This document shows positions 7,326 through 15,822 of a stretch of DNA of 19,944 nucleotides, in pieces. Position numbers and translations under genes: made by a program. The stretch is from Candidatus Omnitrophota bacterium (GTDB lineage Bacteria > Omnitrophota > Gorgyraeia > Gygaellales > Profunditerraquicolaceae), in assembly GCA_017995695.1 (NCBI GenBank), contig JAGOIJ010000010.1:1-19944 (forward strand), written 5' to 3'. The first letter of the stretch is position 1. Every line of letters starts with the position of its first letter. The notes under the pieces were generated by a model. The model was not told the origin of the DNA. It saw nothing but the letters and a program-made list of their open reading frames with translations, and ran no database searches.

Positions 7326-9341
7326 ATGAGCGAAAAAGCGGTATTTGCATTTCGCAAGCCAACAGCAAAAGAGATTCCAGAAATATGCAATGAAAATACC
7401 GTTATTATAGCAGTCAATGCGGATGCTGTTTTTGGCCTGCAGGATTTGAACATTCATCATTTGACACTCAAAACATATTTTGACAAGAATGAGTATGAGA
7501 ATTTCTACGATCGCCTCATCAATTTAGCGCATAGCATAGGGGAAACTGTTGTAGGCCAAGCTGCCACCCTACGAACATGTCTTAATTGCCAGGGATTTGA
7601 TTTATGGTCGCTGTGGGAGTATCATCTAGCATTTGAGTTGTTTCCCCCCTTTGTATTGTATGAGCTATCCAGAAAGATTATTCGCGAGGAGGACATCAAA
7701 AATATTATCCTACTGGGCAACGATGATCCGCTAGAGGCAATGATCATTTCCGCGGCAAAATCAGAGCGGATTTCCAGTAGCATCAGTCCTGCGTTCTATT
7801 GGATGAGGTTTAAGAAATTTGCCGAAAGTACATTTAATTTTTTTGCCGAGACAAAATATCCTTGCATAAGCCTGTTTAAAAAGTTTTCTTGTGGGATGAT
7901 GAACAAAAATAATACAGCAAATGGGATTATAAGATTATACGCATGGTTTTCAAATAGAATACCATCGTTGATTCGGACAAAAGAAGCAGATTCTTTTTTA
8001 AATAATAAAAAAAAGGTTCTTTTATTTTCTTGTTTTTTCTTTAACGATATTACTCAGCATCTCCGCAGTTTATTGGAATCTTCTGATAGCAATGATTTCT
8101 TATTTACCATAGTAAGGGCAGATATGGTTTCTAGAAGCTGCGCGAAAGCGTCTCGGATACGTAACGTCGCTTACAAGATATTTAGCGATTATTCGGATAA
8201 AGGAATCGAAGCCAGGATTGCTGCTTTAGCCGATGATATGTATGAAAGAGTAGGAAAGATCAACCTGAACAATATTAAAGATGAACAAGGGTTTCCCGTA
8301 AAGGAACGCGTGCACCATTTTTTCAGTACGTATTTCTCTAAAAGAAATTTGCGAAAGATTATCAGTTTTCGGCTTCTTGCCGAAGCCGTTATTCGTGATG
8401 AAAAGCCTGATTTAGTTATTATGCAAGAAGGAAGGACTGCCTATGGCCAGTTGTTGTCGTCGGCCGTGCTAGATAAAGGAATTGCCCATCTGGTTGTTCA
8501 GCCACAACCGTCTTTGTTCGATTATGACATATTTTGGAATATGTTTTTTCGAAAAAAAGAAATTTCGGGATATATAGCAGTTCCCAGTAGGTTAGTTGAG
8601 CAACAAATCAGCAAGAGCGCTGATGTTACGCATAATACAATCGTTAACGTAGGCAACCCGATGTTTATCCAGCTAGTAACTGGGGCATTCCCTAAAGTAA
8701 CTAAAGAGGAAATTTACGCTCGTTTGCATATTGATTCAAAGAAAGAAATCTTGGTTTTTGCCAGTCAACGTTCCCTGGGCGGCGATAAAGTGCACCGGTT
8801 GTTAATTAATGCGATGAAAGAGCTTCCGAATAATCATCTCGTAATAAAACTTCATCCTGTTGAGTCGCCATTGCGCAGCAGCTTTTCTGCAAGACGTGCC
8901 GAGTTGAAAAATGTTACTGTTGCGCAGGATATTGATTTGTGGAGTTTGCTTGATGCCTCCAGGCTTCTGATTACCGTTTCTTCATTTGTCGCTCTTGAAG
9001 CCATGGTTCTGAAAAAGCCAGTCGTGATTGTAGGCTTAAACCCGTATTATTCCGAATTGAGATATATTGAACCGAATCCAAGCCCATATGTTGATGCGGG
9101 GGCGGCTGTAAAGGTGTATGATAAGAAGGATTTAGTGCCTGCGATTAAATCAATTTTAAACGATAGCAACAAACTAGATAAGCTTTATGAGAATATGAAG
9201 AATTTAGTTGCCGATGTTTTTGGGCAAACTGATGGAATGTCAAATCAGCGAATAATTGATTTGATAAATAGCTTGCTTTCTGGCAAAACAGTTGAAGTTA
9301 ATAACCGTCAAACAGATTATGAGTATAGCTGGGGAAAGTAA
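7326..9341 (+). CDS. Large GT-B-like surface-glycan glycosyltransferase
   Basis: A 671-aa predicted cytoplasmic protein, probably adding sugars or polyol phosphate to a surface glycan. The C-terminal half (about 228-640) looks like a two-Rossmann GT-B enzyme of the capsule-synthesis/CDP-glycerol-transferase/UDP-GlcNAc-epimerase-like type: KVLLFSC (230-236), PDLVIMQEGR (361-370), NVGNPMF (441-447), VIKLHPVE (506-513) and VSSFVALEAM (551-560) followed by KKPVVIVG. The KLHP and SSxxxLEA pair is common in such enzymes. The N-terminal 220 residues match no family I recognise; they are mixed alpha/beta, with a weak hydrophobic stretch near 100-113. ATG 7326 follows GAGG (7313-7316). It opens the AT-rich glycan cluster. 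The exact reaction is unknown. Confidence 0.65.
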   Translation: MSEKAVFAFRKPTAKEIPEICNENTVIIAVNADAVFGLQDLNIHHLTLKTYFDKNEYENFYDRLINLAHSIGETVVGQAATLRTCLNCQGFDLWSLWEYHLAFELFPPFVLYELSRKIIREEDIKNIILLGNDDPLEAMIISAAKSERISSSISPAFYWMRFKKFAESTFNFFAETKYPCISLFKKFSCGMMNKNNTANGIIRLYAWFSNRIPSLIRTKEADSFLNNKKKVLLFSCFFFNDITQHLRSLLESSDSNDFLFTIVRADMVSRSCAKASRIRNVAYKIFSDYSDKGIEARIAALADDMYERVGKINLNNIKDEQGFPVKERVHHFFSTYFSKRNLRKIISFRLLAEAVIRDEKPDLVIMQEGRTAYGQLLSSAVLDKGIAHLVVQPQPSLFDYDIFWNMFFRKKEISGYIAVPSRLVEQQISKSADVTHNTIVNVGNPMFIQLVTGAFPKVTKEEIYARLHIDSKKEILVFASQRSLGGDKVHRLLINAMKELPNNHLVIKLHPVESPLRSSFSARRAELKNVTVAQDIDLWSLLDASRLLITVSSFVALEAMVLKKPVVIVGLNPYYSELRYIEPNPSPYVDAGAAVKVYDKKDLVPAIKSILNDSNKLDKLYENMKNLVADVFGQTDGMSNQRIIDLINSLLSGKTVEVNNRQTDYEYSWGK

Positions 9342-9362
9342 AATTAGCCCTAGGATCAATTC

Positions 9363-10862
9363 TTGATACGGCTGACAGAAAAAATAAAAATAGTCATTCG
9401 CGGGTTTTTTATTCGACTCAATGGTTTTCTTTTTTTTGAAAGAGCCGGAAGGTTCTACTATGTTTTCGGCAGCAAGACTTTTGTCTGGGTAGTAAATCGT
9501 TTATTCCCGGAAGTAAGCTCATTATATCTAAGGAACAGTTTAGCAGCCAACGATTGGATCCCATGGGAGAGCGACATAGATTTCACAGTGGTTATTAATG
9601 ATGTTGGGTTAACTCGAGAGTTATCGTTTTTGCGTAAGTTTTGGAAGATATATAAAATTTTAAGAGTGCCGTTTCCTTTTATAAAACACGTCGATATTCT
9701 ATCGTGGAATGAAATTACCGATCGAGTGGTGTATTCTGAGCCCCAGTTGGGTTACTTAACGAGAAGACTTAGGTTACTCTATGGGCAAGAAGCGAGAAGC
9801 GGGGCAAAACACATTACCCCAAGCATATTTTCTTTCCGGGAGCGAGCGTGGGAACAATTTATTGGCTGGTTATATGAAGACTCGCGACAAGAACAAAGGT
9901 ATTCCAGAAAATACTATAGATTTTTCAACGATTTCCTATCTTTTTTTAAAAAAACAGATACGTATCAGGAAAAGCTAAAAACTATTTTATCAAAAACAAG
10001 AAAAAAAATGACTTCACCTGAGGAGGCGCAACAATTTACTTCAGCAGCCTATTTTTATTCGCTTAAAATTCTGGATAGCCTTTATATTGAGAAGCAGCAC
10101 GATAGTAGCTTCTTCAATACTGTGTATGTTGCTTCAGATTATCCAGATGATTTTTTGTATAAATCTTCTCATTTTATTGGATCTCTGTCAGATTTTCATG
10201 AAAAAATTAAAGAGGTTTTTGTGGACCTTGGATCAATTAGGGATTGCCGTAAAAGGGTGTGGATTATTCTTGACGATTCGATATTGGAAAATGATTTTGT
10301 TAGATTACTTCAAGTGGTAAAGCTAAAGAGACAGTCAATTTTTAATAGTGCGGTTCAGATCCATATTTTTTCGGAACGCGCTCTAAAGCTATTTTTTCTT
10401 ACTCAAAAAGGATGGATCCTTGAATATTTTCATCTTTCGCGTCATGCCATGAGCATTTTGGGTAATGGTGTCGTTAGTAAGCTTCAGCCGCCTTCCGACC
10501 ACTGCATCATGAGCATGGTTCAATGCTACGTTATCATTTTTAAAAAATGGCTCAGGCACGTGCTTTATAAAAATGAAAAAAAAGATTTTAAATTTTGTGC
10601 ATTAAACATGTTATGCTGGAAAGTGCTTCTTGAGAAAAATGTAATCTCTTCTACCCCGCACGAGTTACTGGCAATTTATTCTAAGCTGTATCACCAGCCC
10701 AGGGATTTTTTTATTGATTTGATTAACGATTCCAATGTGCCGGCAGAACAGGCGTATTTTTTCTTACGCAATTCTCTGGAAGGATTATCGTCGCTAGTTA
10801 ATGCACGGGATCCTAAAAACATGCATGGATGGCATAAAAAATATTCTTTTTGTACGCCTTAG
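9363..10862 (+). CDS. Nucleotidyltransferase-fold protein in glycan cluster
   Basis: A 499-aa protein of unknown function. Near the N-terminus it matches the Pol-beta nucleotidyltransferase pattern: RNS (57-59), eleven residues later DIDF (D71, D73), then a third acidic residue D111 in KHVDIL. The first glycine of the usual GS is replaced by asparagine. The remaining 380 residues look mostly helical, aromatic- and lysine-rich, with no family I recognise. It might transfer a nucleotide, or cytidylate-linked groups as LicD-type glycan enzymes do; this is a guess from the fold and the neighbours. The start is TTG at 9363, 7 nt after AGGA (9352-9355), with no better ATG nearby. The end overlaps the next gene by 38-62 nt, implying coupled translation. 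Very AT-rich. Confidence 0.6.
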   Translation: MIRLTEKIKIVIRGFFIRLNGFLFFERAGRFYYVFGSKTFVWVVNRLFPEVSSLYLRNSLAANDWIPWESDIDFTVVINDVGLTRELSFLRKFWKIYKILRVPFPFIKHVDILSWNEITDRVVYSEPQLGYLTRRLRLLYGQEARSGAKHITPSIFSFRERAWEQFIGWLYEDSRQEQRYSRKYYRFFNDFLSFFKKTDTYQEKLKTILSKTRKKMTSPEEAQQFTSAAYFYSLKILDSLYIEKQHDSSFFNTVYVASDYPDDFLYKSSHFIGSLSDFHEKIKEVFVDLGSIRDCRKRVWIILDDSILENDFVRLLQVVKLKRQSIFNSAVQIHIFSERALKLFFLTQKGWILEYFHLSRHAMSILGNGVVSKLQPPSDHCIMSMVQCYVIIFKKWLRHVLYKNEKKDFKFCALNMLCWKVLLEKNVISSTPHELLAIYSKLYHQPRDFFIDLINDSNVPAEQAYFFLRNSLEGLSSLVNARDPKNMHGWHKKYSFCTP

Positions 10863-11889
10863 TTCTTTAGGGGATATCATTCTTACGACCCCCGTAGTTA
10901 ATGCGGTCCACGAACGATTCCCGCATGCTTCTTTGTTTTATTTAACTAAGGCACAGTACAAAGATTTGATTGTCACTCACCCTTTTATTAAAAAGGTGAT
11001 CTGCATAGATTCGTGTAAGGGTTTATCAGGCATACGCGATATCGTTTCAGCCATAAATAAAATTCGCGCTATGCATATTGATCTAGTGATAGATCTGCAT
11101 TTCCCAGGATGGAGTTTGGGGTACGTAACGCTCTGGTATTTTTTAATTACCTCGTTAATAAAGGCTAGAACACGAATTTCATTTAAAAGGCCATCCTTTG
11201 AGCAAACAATAAGAATTCCAGCAGATGAAAGAAAACATACCATTGATTTTTATGTTGAGACGCTTAAGCAACACTCGATCGCATTAGATGATAAGCAGCC
11301 TCAGATTTTCATTGATAAACAAGATGAGGATTGGTCATCTGCGCAGCTTGCATCAAAGCATATGCCTAGGGATGGATTTTTGATCGGGATATGCCCCGGA
11401 GCAAGTCATCTTACCAAGCAATGGGGTAAGGAAAGATTCCGGCTGGTATGCCGAGAGCTCTCCTTGAATTCTAATAACTATTTTTTATTTTTCGAACAAG
11501 AAAAAGGATGGGATTTAGTAAGGTATATATCCAGAGACTTAGATCAGGATAAAATCATATACGCTCTTGAATTCTCATTAAGCAAAGTTATTGCCTTAAT
11601 GCGCCGGTGCAATTTAGTACTCGCTAATGATTCGGGACTCATGCATGTAGCTTCTGCGTTAGGGATACCAACGATTGGTCTCTATGGTCCTACGCATCCA
11701 AACTTAGGGTTTTCGCCTCTGGGTAAAGATAGTCAGGTTTTGTGTGCAGATGTTCCTTGTAGTCCCTGTAGCCGTTGGGGGGAAAAAAAATGCGCAATTA
11801 ATCGTGCCATCTGTTTCGACGCCATAAAAATTGAAGATGTAGTAAAAGCTTGTCGAAACAAGGGGGGAGTTTTAGTAAGCTCCGCATAA
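10825..11889 (+). CDS. GT9 lipopolysaccharide heptosyltransferase
   Basis: Predicted to transfer heptose (or a similar sugar) from an ADP-sugar to the lipopolysaccharide core on the inner face of the inner membrane. From the chosen ATG the protein has 354 aa, normal for WaaC/WaaF-type GT9. Motifs in order: KNILFVRLSSLGDIILTTP (5-23), GICPGAS (188-194), KQWGKERF (198-205), LVLANDSGLMHVASALG (264-280), GLYGPT (285-290) and a cysteine-rich tail with C307, C312, C315 and C323 that is common in the family. The frame is open to an ATG at 10801, but family alignment puts the first strand a few residues after ATG 10825; neither has a well-spaced ribosome site. It overlaps the preceding gene, which suggests coupled translation. 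A second, broken GT9 lies at 14682-15802. Confidence 0.88.
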   Translation: MDGIKNILFVRLSSLGDIILTTPVVNAVHERFPHASLFYLTKAQYKDLIVTHPFIKKVICIDSCKGLSGIRDIVSAINKIRAMHIDLVIDLHFPGWSLGYVTLWYFLITSLIKARTRISFKRPSFEQTIRIPADERKHTIDFYVETLKQHSIALDDKQPQIFIDKQDEDWSSAQLASKHMPRDGFLIGICPGASHLTKQWGKERFRLVCRELSLNSNNYFLFFEQEKGWDLVRYISRDLDQDKIIYALEFSLSKVIALMRRCNLVLANDSGLMHVASALGIPTIGLYGPTHPNLGFSPLGKDSQVLCADVPCSPCSRWGEKKCAINRAICFDAIKIEDVVKACRNKGGVLVSSA

Positions 11890-11906
11890 AGAGAGGAAGA
11901 ACAAAA

Positions 11907-12791
11907 ATGAGGAACATAATTAAGAAAGGTTTTGAAACAATAGGCAGGCTTTTAACTGAGGATATCAAGAATAGATTAAACCAGGTTAAAACAGAAATAA
12001 ATTTTACAAGGACTATTTTAATTGAAGACTATTTGAAGAATAATTTATTTAATAATCCCAAATATGCTAACGATAAAAAATTATCTAAATACGAATTTCA
12101 GGTATATTCACAACACGGGGAAGATGGAATTATCCAAGAAATATTTCGAAGAATAGGAACCACCAATCAGTTCTTTGTTGAATTCGGAGTCGAAAAAGGA
12201 TTGGAATGCAACAGTCTTTTTCTTATCGCGAAAGGCTGGTCTGGGTGTTGGCTCGATAGTGGGAAGGGATACGTAAAAGAAATGCACAAGAAATTTAAAT
12301 TCTTGATTAGCGAAAAAAGGCTTGCAATTAAGCACGGGTTTATAACTGCCGAAAATATTGAGCAATTATTAAGTTCACTTTCCATTCCAAGAGAATTTGA
12401 TTTGCTTTCTATCGATATCGATGGGAATGATTATTGGGTATGGAGAGCCATCCAAACATACTCTCCCAGAGTTGTTGTTATTGAATATAACTCTATCTTT
12501 CGACCACCGCTTGAATATATCGTGAAATATGACGCGAAGAAGGTATTTCCAATCACAAGTTATTTTGGGGCAAGCCTTAAATCTATGGAGCTATTGGGGT
12601 TTGAAAAAGGTTATTCGTTGGTCGGGTGTAATTTTGACGGAACTAACGCATTTTTTATACGACAAGATCTTGTGAGGGATAGGTTCTTTGGACCCTTCAT
12701 TGCTGAAAATCATTATGAGCCACCTCGCTATTATCTGTATACAAAAATTGGGCACAAGACAGATTTCGGGGCTTTTGTGAATAAGCCATAA
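11907..12791 (+). CDS. FkbM-like SAM methyltransferase
   Basis: A 294-aa protein with a class I methyltransferase core, probably methylating a sugar hydroxyl of the surface glycan. After a helical, lysine-rich N-terminus (1-60), SQHGEDGI (68-75) precedes the SAM-binding strand FFVEFGVEKG (89-98). The acidic residue ending the next strand is in CWLDS (114-118), and LLSIDIDGNDYW (166-177) followed by VVVIEYN (189-195) matches the FkbM-type active region. The SQHGEDG motif is often seen in methyltransferase-like proteins of glycan clusters. ATG 11907 is preferred over an upstream in-frame start at 11850 because AGAGGA (11892-11897) sits 9 nt before it and it clears the GT9 stop by 17 nt. The acceptor is unknown. 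The 160 nt after it hold an 8-bp inverted repeat (12886-12893 with 12903-12910) and no gene. Confidence 0.72.
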   Translation: MRNIIKKGFETIGRLLTEDIKNRLNQVKTEINFTRTILIEDYLKNNLFNNPKYANDKKLSKYEFQVYSQHGEDGIIQEIFRRIGTTNQFFVEFGVEKGLECNSLFLIAKGWSGCWLDSGKGYVKEMHKKFKFLISEKRLAIKHGFITAENIEQLLSSLSIPREFDLLSIDIDGNDYWVWRAIQTYSPRVVVIEYNSIFRPPLEYIVKYDAKKVFPITSYFGASLKSMELLGFEKGYSLVGCNFDGTNAFFIRQDLVRDRFFGPFIAENHYEPPRYYLYTKIGHKTDFGAFVNKP

Positions 12792-12952
12792 GTTAAACGC
12801 GATGTAGCTGGTAAATAAGATTGAACGTTTAAAATTGCGGCAGGTTTTATTTGCTTGTGTTAGCATAACATACATAGGTGAATTGTTATCTTTGGTATGT
12901 TTAAAGATAAATCGAAGAAATAATATGCATCGTCGCAAAAATAAGGAAACCA

Positions 12953-14605
12953 ATGGCAAAAATAATTCCAATTATTATTGCTCCAGCACTTAAGCAAGGC
13001 GAGCGCATTATGGTGCCTTGCGGCGTGCTCTATTTGGAAGGCTATTTGAAAAAATTTGGCTATCAGATAAAAATTATTGACGTTGATATCTTCCGCTATA
13101 GTGATGAAAATGTTATTGAGTTAGTGGGAGAAGAAGATCCATTTCTAATAGGAATTTCTGGGATCATAGCGCCGGCTTATGGATATATTGTACGCATCTC
13201 TTCTGTATTAAAAAAACATTTTTCGTCAAAAAAAATTGTGGTAGGTGGCAATGTCGCTTCTACGGCTGAAGTTTTATTACAACACGCTAAAGTTGATTTT
13301 GTTGTGCATGGAGAAGGTGAATTGACATTGAAAGAGCTATGTGAAAAAATTGAGAACCACAAGGATGATTATGCTACTATAAAAGGTATTTCGTTTATCG
13401 ATAAAAACGGAGCATATGTTGAAACCCCTAAAAGGGCGCCCATTGAAGATTTAAGCATGTTAGATTTTCCTAATTTTGATCTATTGGAGATGGATCGGTA
13501 TCTATTGACTGTGAAACAGTTGCGGCCGACGTTTTTACACGATCAACGGGTAAAAAGATTTCTAAAAGAAAATCCGCAAGCCAATAACCGTGTTCTGGGT
13601 ATTGAATTCTCCAGGGGATGCCCGCATGCGTGTACTTTTTGTTATAGACATTTCCAGGGATGCAGAAGATTCTCTGCACAATATTCTGTTAATTGGATTG
13701 AGTACCTATGTTCAAAGTACGGGTTCGTGTTTTTTTGCTTTAATGACGAAAATTTTAACGCGGATGAAACATGGATTTTTGATTTTGTTAAAGAAATTAA
13801 GGTTCGCAAGCTGAAGATATTTTTTGTTATATTTAATGCAAGCGTCAAGAAGGTAACCGTCGCGCAATTGGAAGCCTTGAAAGAGATTGGATGTGTTTTA
13901 ATCCAATTTGGGCTGGACAGCGGGAGCAATAGAATATTGTCGATCATGGATAAGCATTCTACCGTAGAAGAGAATATTAAGGCCATGGCTTTAGTTAAGA
14001 CGGTAGGAATAAAAACACGACCCACGCTCATTATTGGTATGCCTGGAGAAACCCGCCAGACCATAGATGAATCAATTGATTTTTTTAGAAAAATCGGTGC
14101 CAAGAAGCTCGAACTGGGGATACGATATGCCCTTTCACTGCCTCGAACTCCATTGTATGAATATGATCTTTTGTCAGGCAAATTGGTTGATGAACATGCT
14201 TATTTGATGCAACTAGGTACAAGGATGGAAACAGAACATCGCTCAGAACACGCTCTCAATCACACAGATCTTCGGGAAAAGGAATTTAGTGAACTCAGGT
14301 TGTTTATTATGAAAAAGGTTAGAGGAAATGGTTGGTACTTGAAGCATCAACTCAAAGAATGCATAACAATGATCAAGCAGGCGCTAGCGGACTCTAGCAA
14401 CAAGCAACCGTTGCCTAAAGAAAAGAATATTTGCGAAAAACAGCCTTTTGAGAACAAAGATAATACAAAGAACCATTTTTCGTTTAAAGAAAGTTATTAT
14501 AAGCTTGGTTCTCTAAGAAATATTAATATAGCCATTAAAAACGATCTTAAAGCATATTCGCAGAGCAACAATAAAGCGCACGTTGATTCTCCCGTTATGC
14601 CTTAG
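12953..14605 (+). CDS. B12-binding-type radical SAM enzyme
   Basis: A 550-aa protein with a cobalamin-binding-like Rossmann domain (about 1-140: PCGVLYLEGYLKK, LIGISGI, KIVVGGN, VVHGEGE) followed by a radical SAM barrel (about 215-460). The 4Fe-4S ligands are C223, C227 and C230 in RGCPHACTFC, the CxxxCxxC motif. FGLDSGSNRIL and PTLIIGMPGET are typical later strands. The DxHxxG cobalamin-ligand motif was not found, as in several BchE-like members. Such enzymes methylate or rearrange unactivated carbons, and in glycan clusters they may modify sugars or lipids; the substrate here is unknown. Residues about 460-550 form a Lys/Asn-rich, probably disordered tail. The start ATG 12953 has AAGGA 5 nt upstream. 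The 76 nt after the stop hold no gene I can support. Confidence 0.8.
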   Translation: MAKIIPIIIAPALKQGERIMVPCGVLYLEGYLKKFGYQIKIIDVDIFRYSDENVIELVGEEDPFLIGISGIIAPAYGYIVRISSVLKKHFSSKKIVVGGNVASTAEVLLQHAKVDFVVHGEGELTLKELCEKIENHKDDYATIKGISFIDKNGAYVETPKRAPIEDLSMLDFPNFDLLEMDRYLLTVKQLRPTFLHDQRVKRFLKENPQANNRVLGIEFSRGCPHACTFCYRHFQGCRRFSAQYSVNWIEYLCSKYGFVFFCFNDENFNADETWIFDFVKEIKVRKLKIFFVIFNASVKKVTVAQLEALKEIGCVLIQFGLDSGSNRILSIMDKHSTVEENIKAMALVKTVGIKTRPTLIIGMPGETRQTIDESIDFFRKIGAKKLELGIRYALSLPRTPLYEYDLLSGKLVDEHAYLMQLGTRMETEHRSEHALNHTDLREKEFSELRLFIMKKVRGNGWYLKHQLKECITMIKQALADSSNKQPLPKEKNICEKQPFENKDNTKNHFSFKESYYKLGSLRNINIAIKNDLKAYSQSNNKAHVDSPVMP

Positions 14606-14681
14606 ATGGCGAGAAGAAAAGCTAGATTCGTTAAAAATTATTCACGATGCTTCTGCCTTGAGTTAAAGAAATGAAATTGGA

Positions 14682-15802
14682 ATGATGCCTACTAATAATA
14701 AAAAAAATATATTAATCGTACGCTCGGGTGGCATGGGCGATATGCTTTTTATGACTCCCGCAATTAGCACTATTAAAAAAAATTTTCCATCGGTGAGGCT
14801 ATCTATTTTAATACCTCCAGCATTTGTTGAGATTTTTGAAGGGAATAAGGATGTAGATGCTATTATAAAGAATCATTATAATATGCCTGGGCAAATGGAG
14901 AAGCTCGTCTCTTTTTTACGTCAATACAATTTCGATTTGTTAATTAATTTAAACCATCGCAGAGAATATTATTCAAGAGAGTTGCCAAAGGGTTTAAATA
15001 TTACATCTGTCTGGAGTATCATTGATCAGCGCGACCACCCTTGCGATTATCAGTGTAAGAATCTTATCTGCCAAATATGGGATGCAAGAAAGCACCATGT
15101 GGATAATTATTTGTCACTATTAAGAAACGCCGGGTTGGATAATGCTGAAAAGGAACTAAAGTTTTATTTCAGACCAGAAGATGAGAAATTCGCAGCCTCC
15201 TTATTGGCTAGTTACGGAATTGAAAAGGACGATCTTATTGTCGCTTTTCATCCTGGAACATCGACCTCCAATCTTTCTTTTAAAGGGATTTTTGCGAATA
15301 TACATAGGTCAATAGCAAAAAAAAGATTACCTGTTGAACGTGGCCGTTGGCCAACACGACACTATTTTCTTCTAGCAGAGTTGTTGCAGAAAAGACTGAA
15401 GGCAAAAATAATCATCACCGGCGGTAGGTTCGAGCAAGGCTTGGGAATATTATTTCAGCTGGCCAGAAAGACAAGATTATTAATTTGTGCGGCAAGACGT
15501 CTATTAAGCTGTTAGGCGCGATATACGCAAGATGTAGGGTCGTCGTAGGATCTGATACCGGTCCGATTCATTTGGCCGCAGCCGTTGGTACGTTTGTGGT
15601 TGGTTTGTATGGTTTCGCAGATTGGCGGCATACTTATCCTTGGGCTGAGCCGGGGCGTGTTAAAATTATGCAAAGCACTTTAGAATGCAGTCCTTGCCAG
15701 ATTACCGGGAGAAAGAATCTATGCCTGCGCGCAGCTTGTATGGAAAGCATTTTTCCGGAAACAGTTTTTGATGAAATAAATTACTTTATTAGTCACCATT
15801 AA
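14682..15802 (+). pseudogene. GT9 heptosyltransferase split by a frameshift
   Basis: Two overlapping frames together make one GT9 protein. The first (14682-15515) has NILIVRSGGMGDMLFMTP, AFHPGTSTS, RWPTRHYF and IIITGGRFEQGLG, then loses family likeness and stops. The second frame, open from 15428 to 15802, continues with NIISAGQKDKIINLCGKTSI, VVVGSDTGPIHLAAAVGT, GLYG and the cysteine tail ECSPCQ. The switch falls at about 15440-15450, near TTGGGAATATT, where one missing base (for example in the G run) would restore the frame. It could be a true pseudogene, a sequencing or assembly error, or less likely programmed frameshifting; no clear slippery site was seen. The intact protein would have about 370 aa and add heptose to lipopolysaccharide core. 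Starts at ATG 14682 or 14685, with a poor ribosome site. Confidence 0.82.
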
Positions 15803-15822
15803 CTTTAAGGCTCAAAGCTCCT

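Noticed and set aside
12792..12952. Promoter or small gene in the 161-nt gap before the radical SAM gene
   Set aside because: No -35/-10 pair with acceptable spacing and no credible short reading frame was found; only an 8-bp inverted repeat.
13642..14181. 179-codon open frame on the minus strand
   Set aside because: It lies wholly inside the radical SAM gene, whose motifs are clear, and shows no family features of its own.
15400..15515. Programmed ribosomal frameshift in the second GT9 gene
   Set aside because: No X-XXY-YYZ slippery heptamer with a following hairpin was recognised at the switch; a simple indel explains the pattern better.
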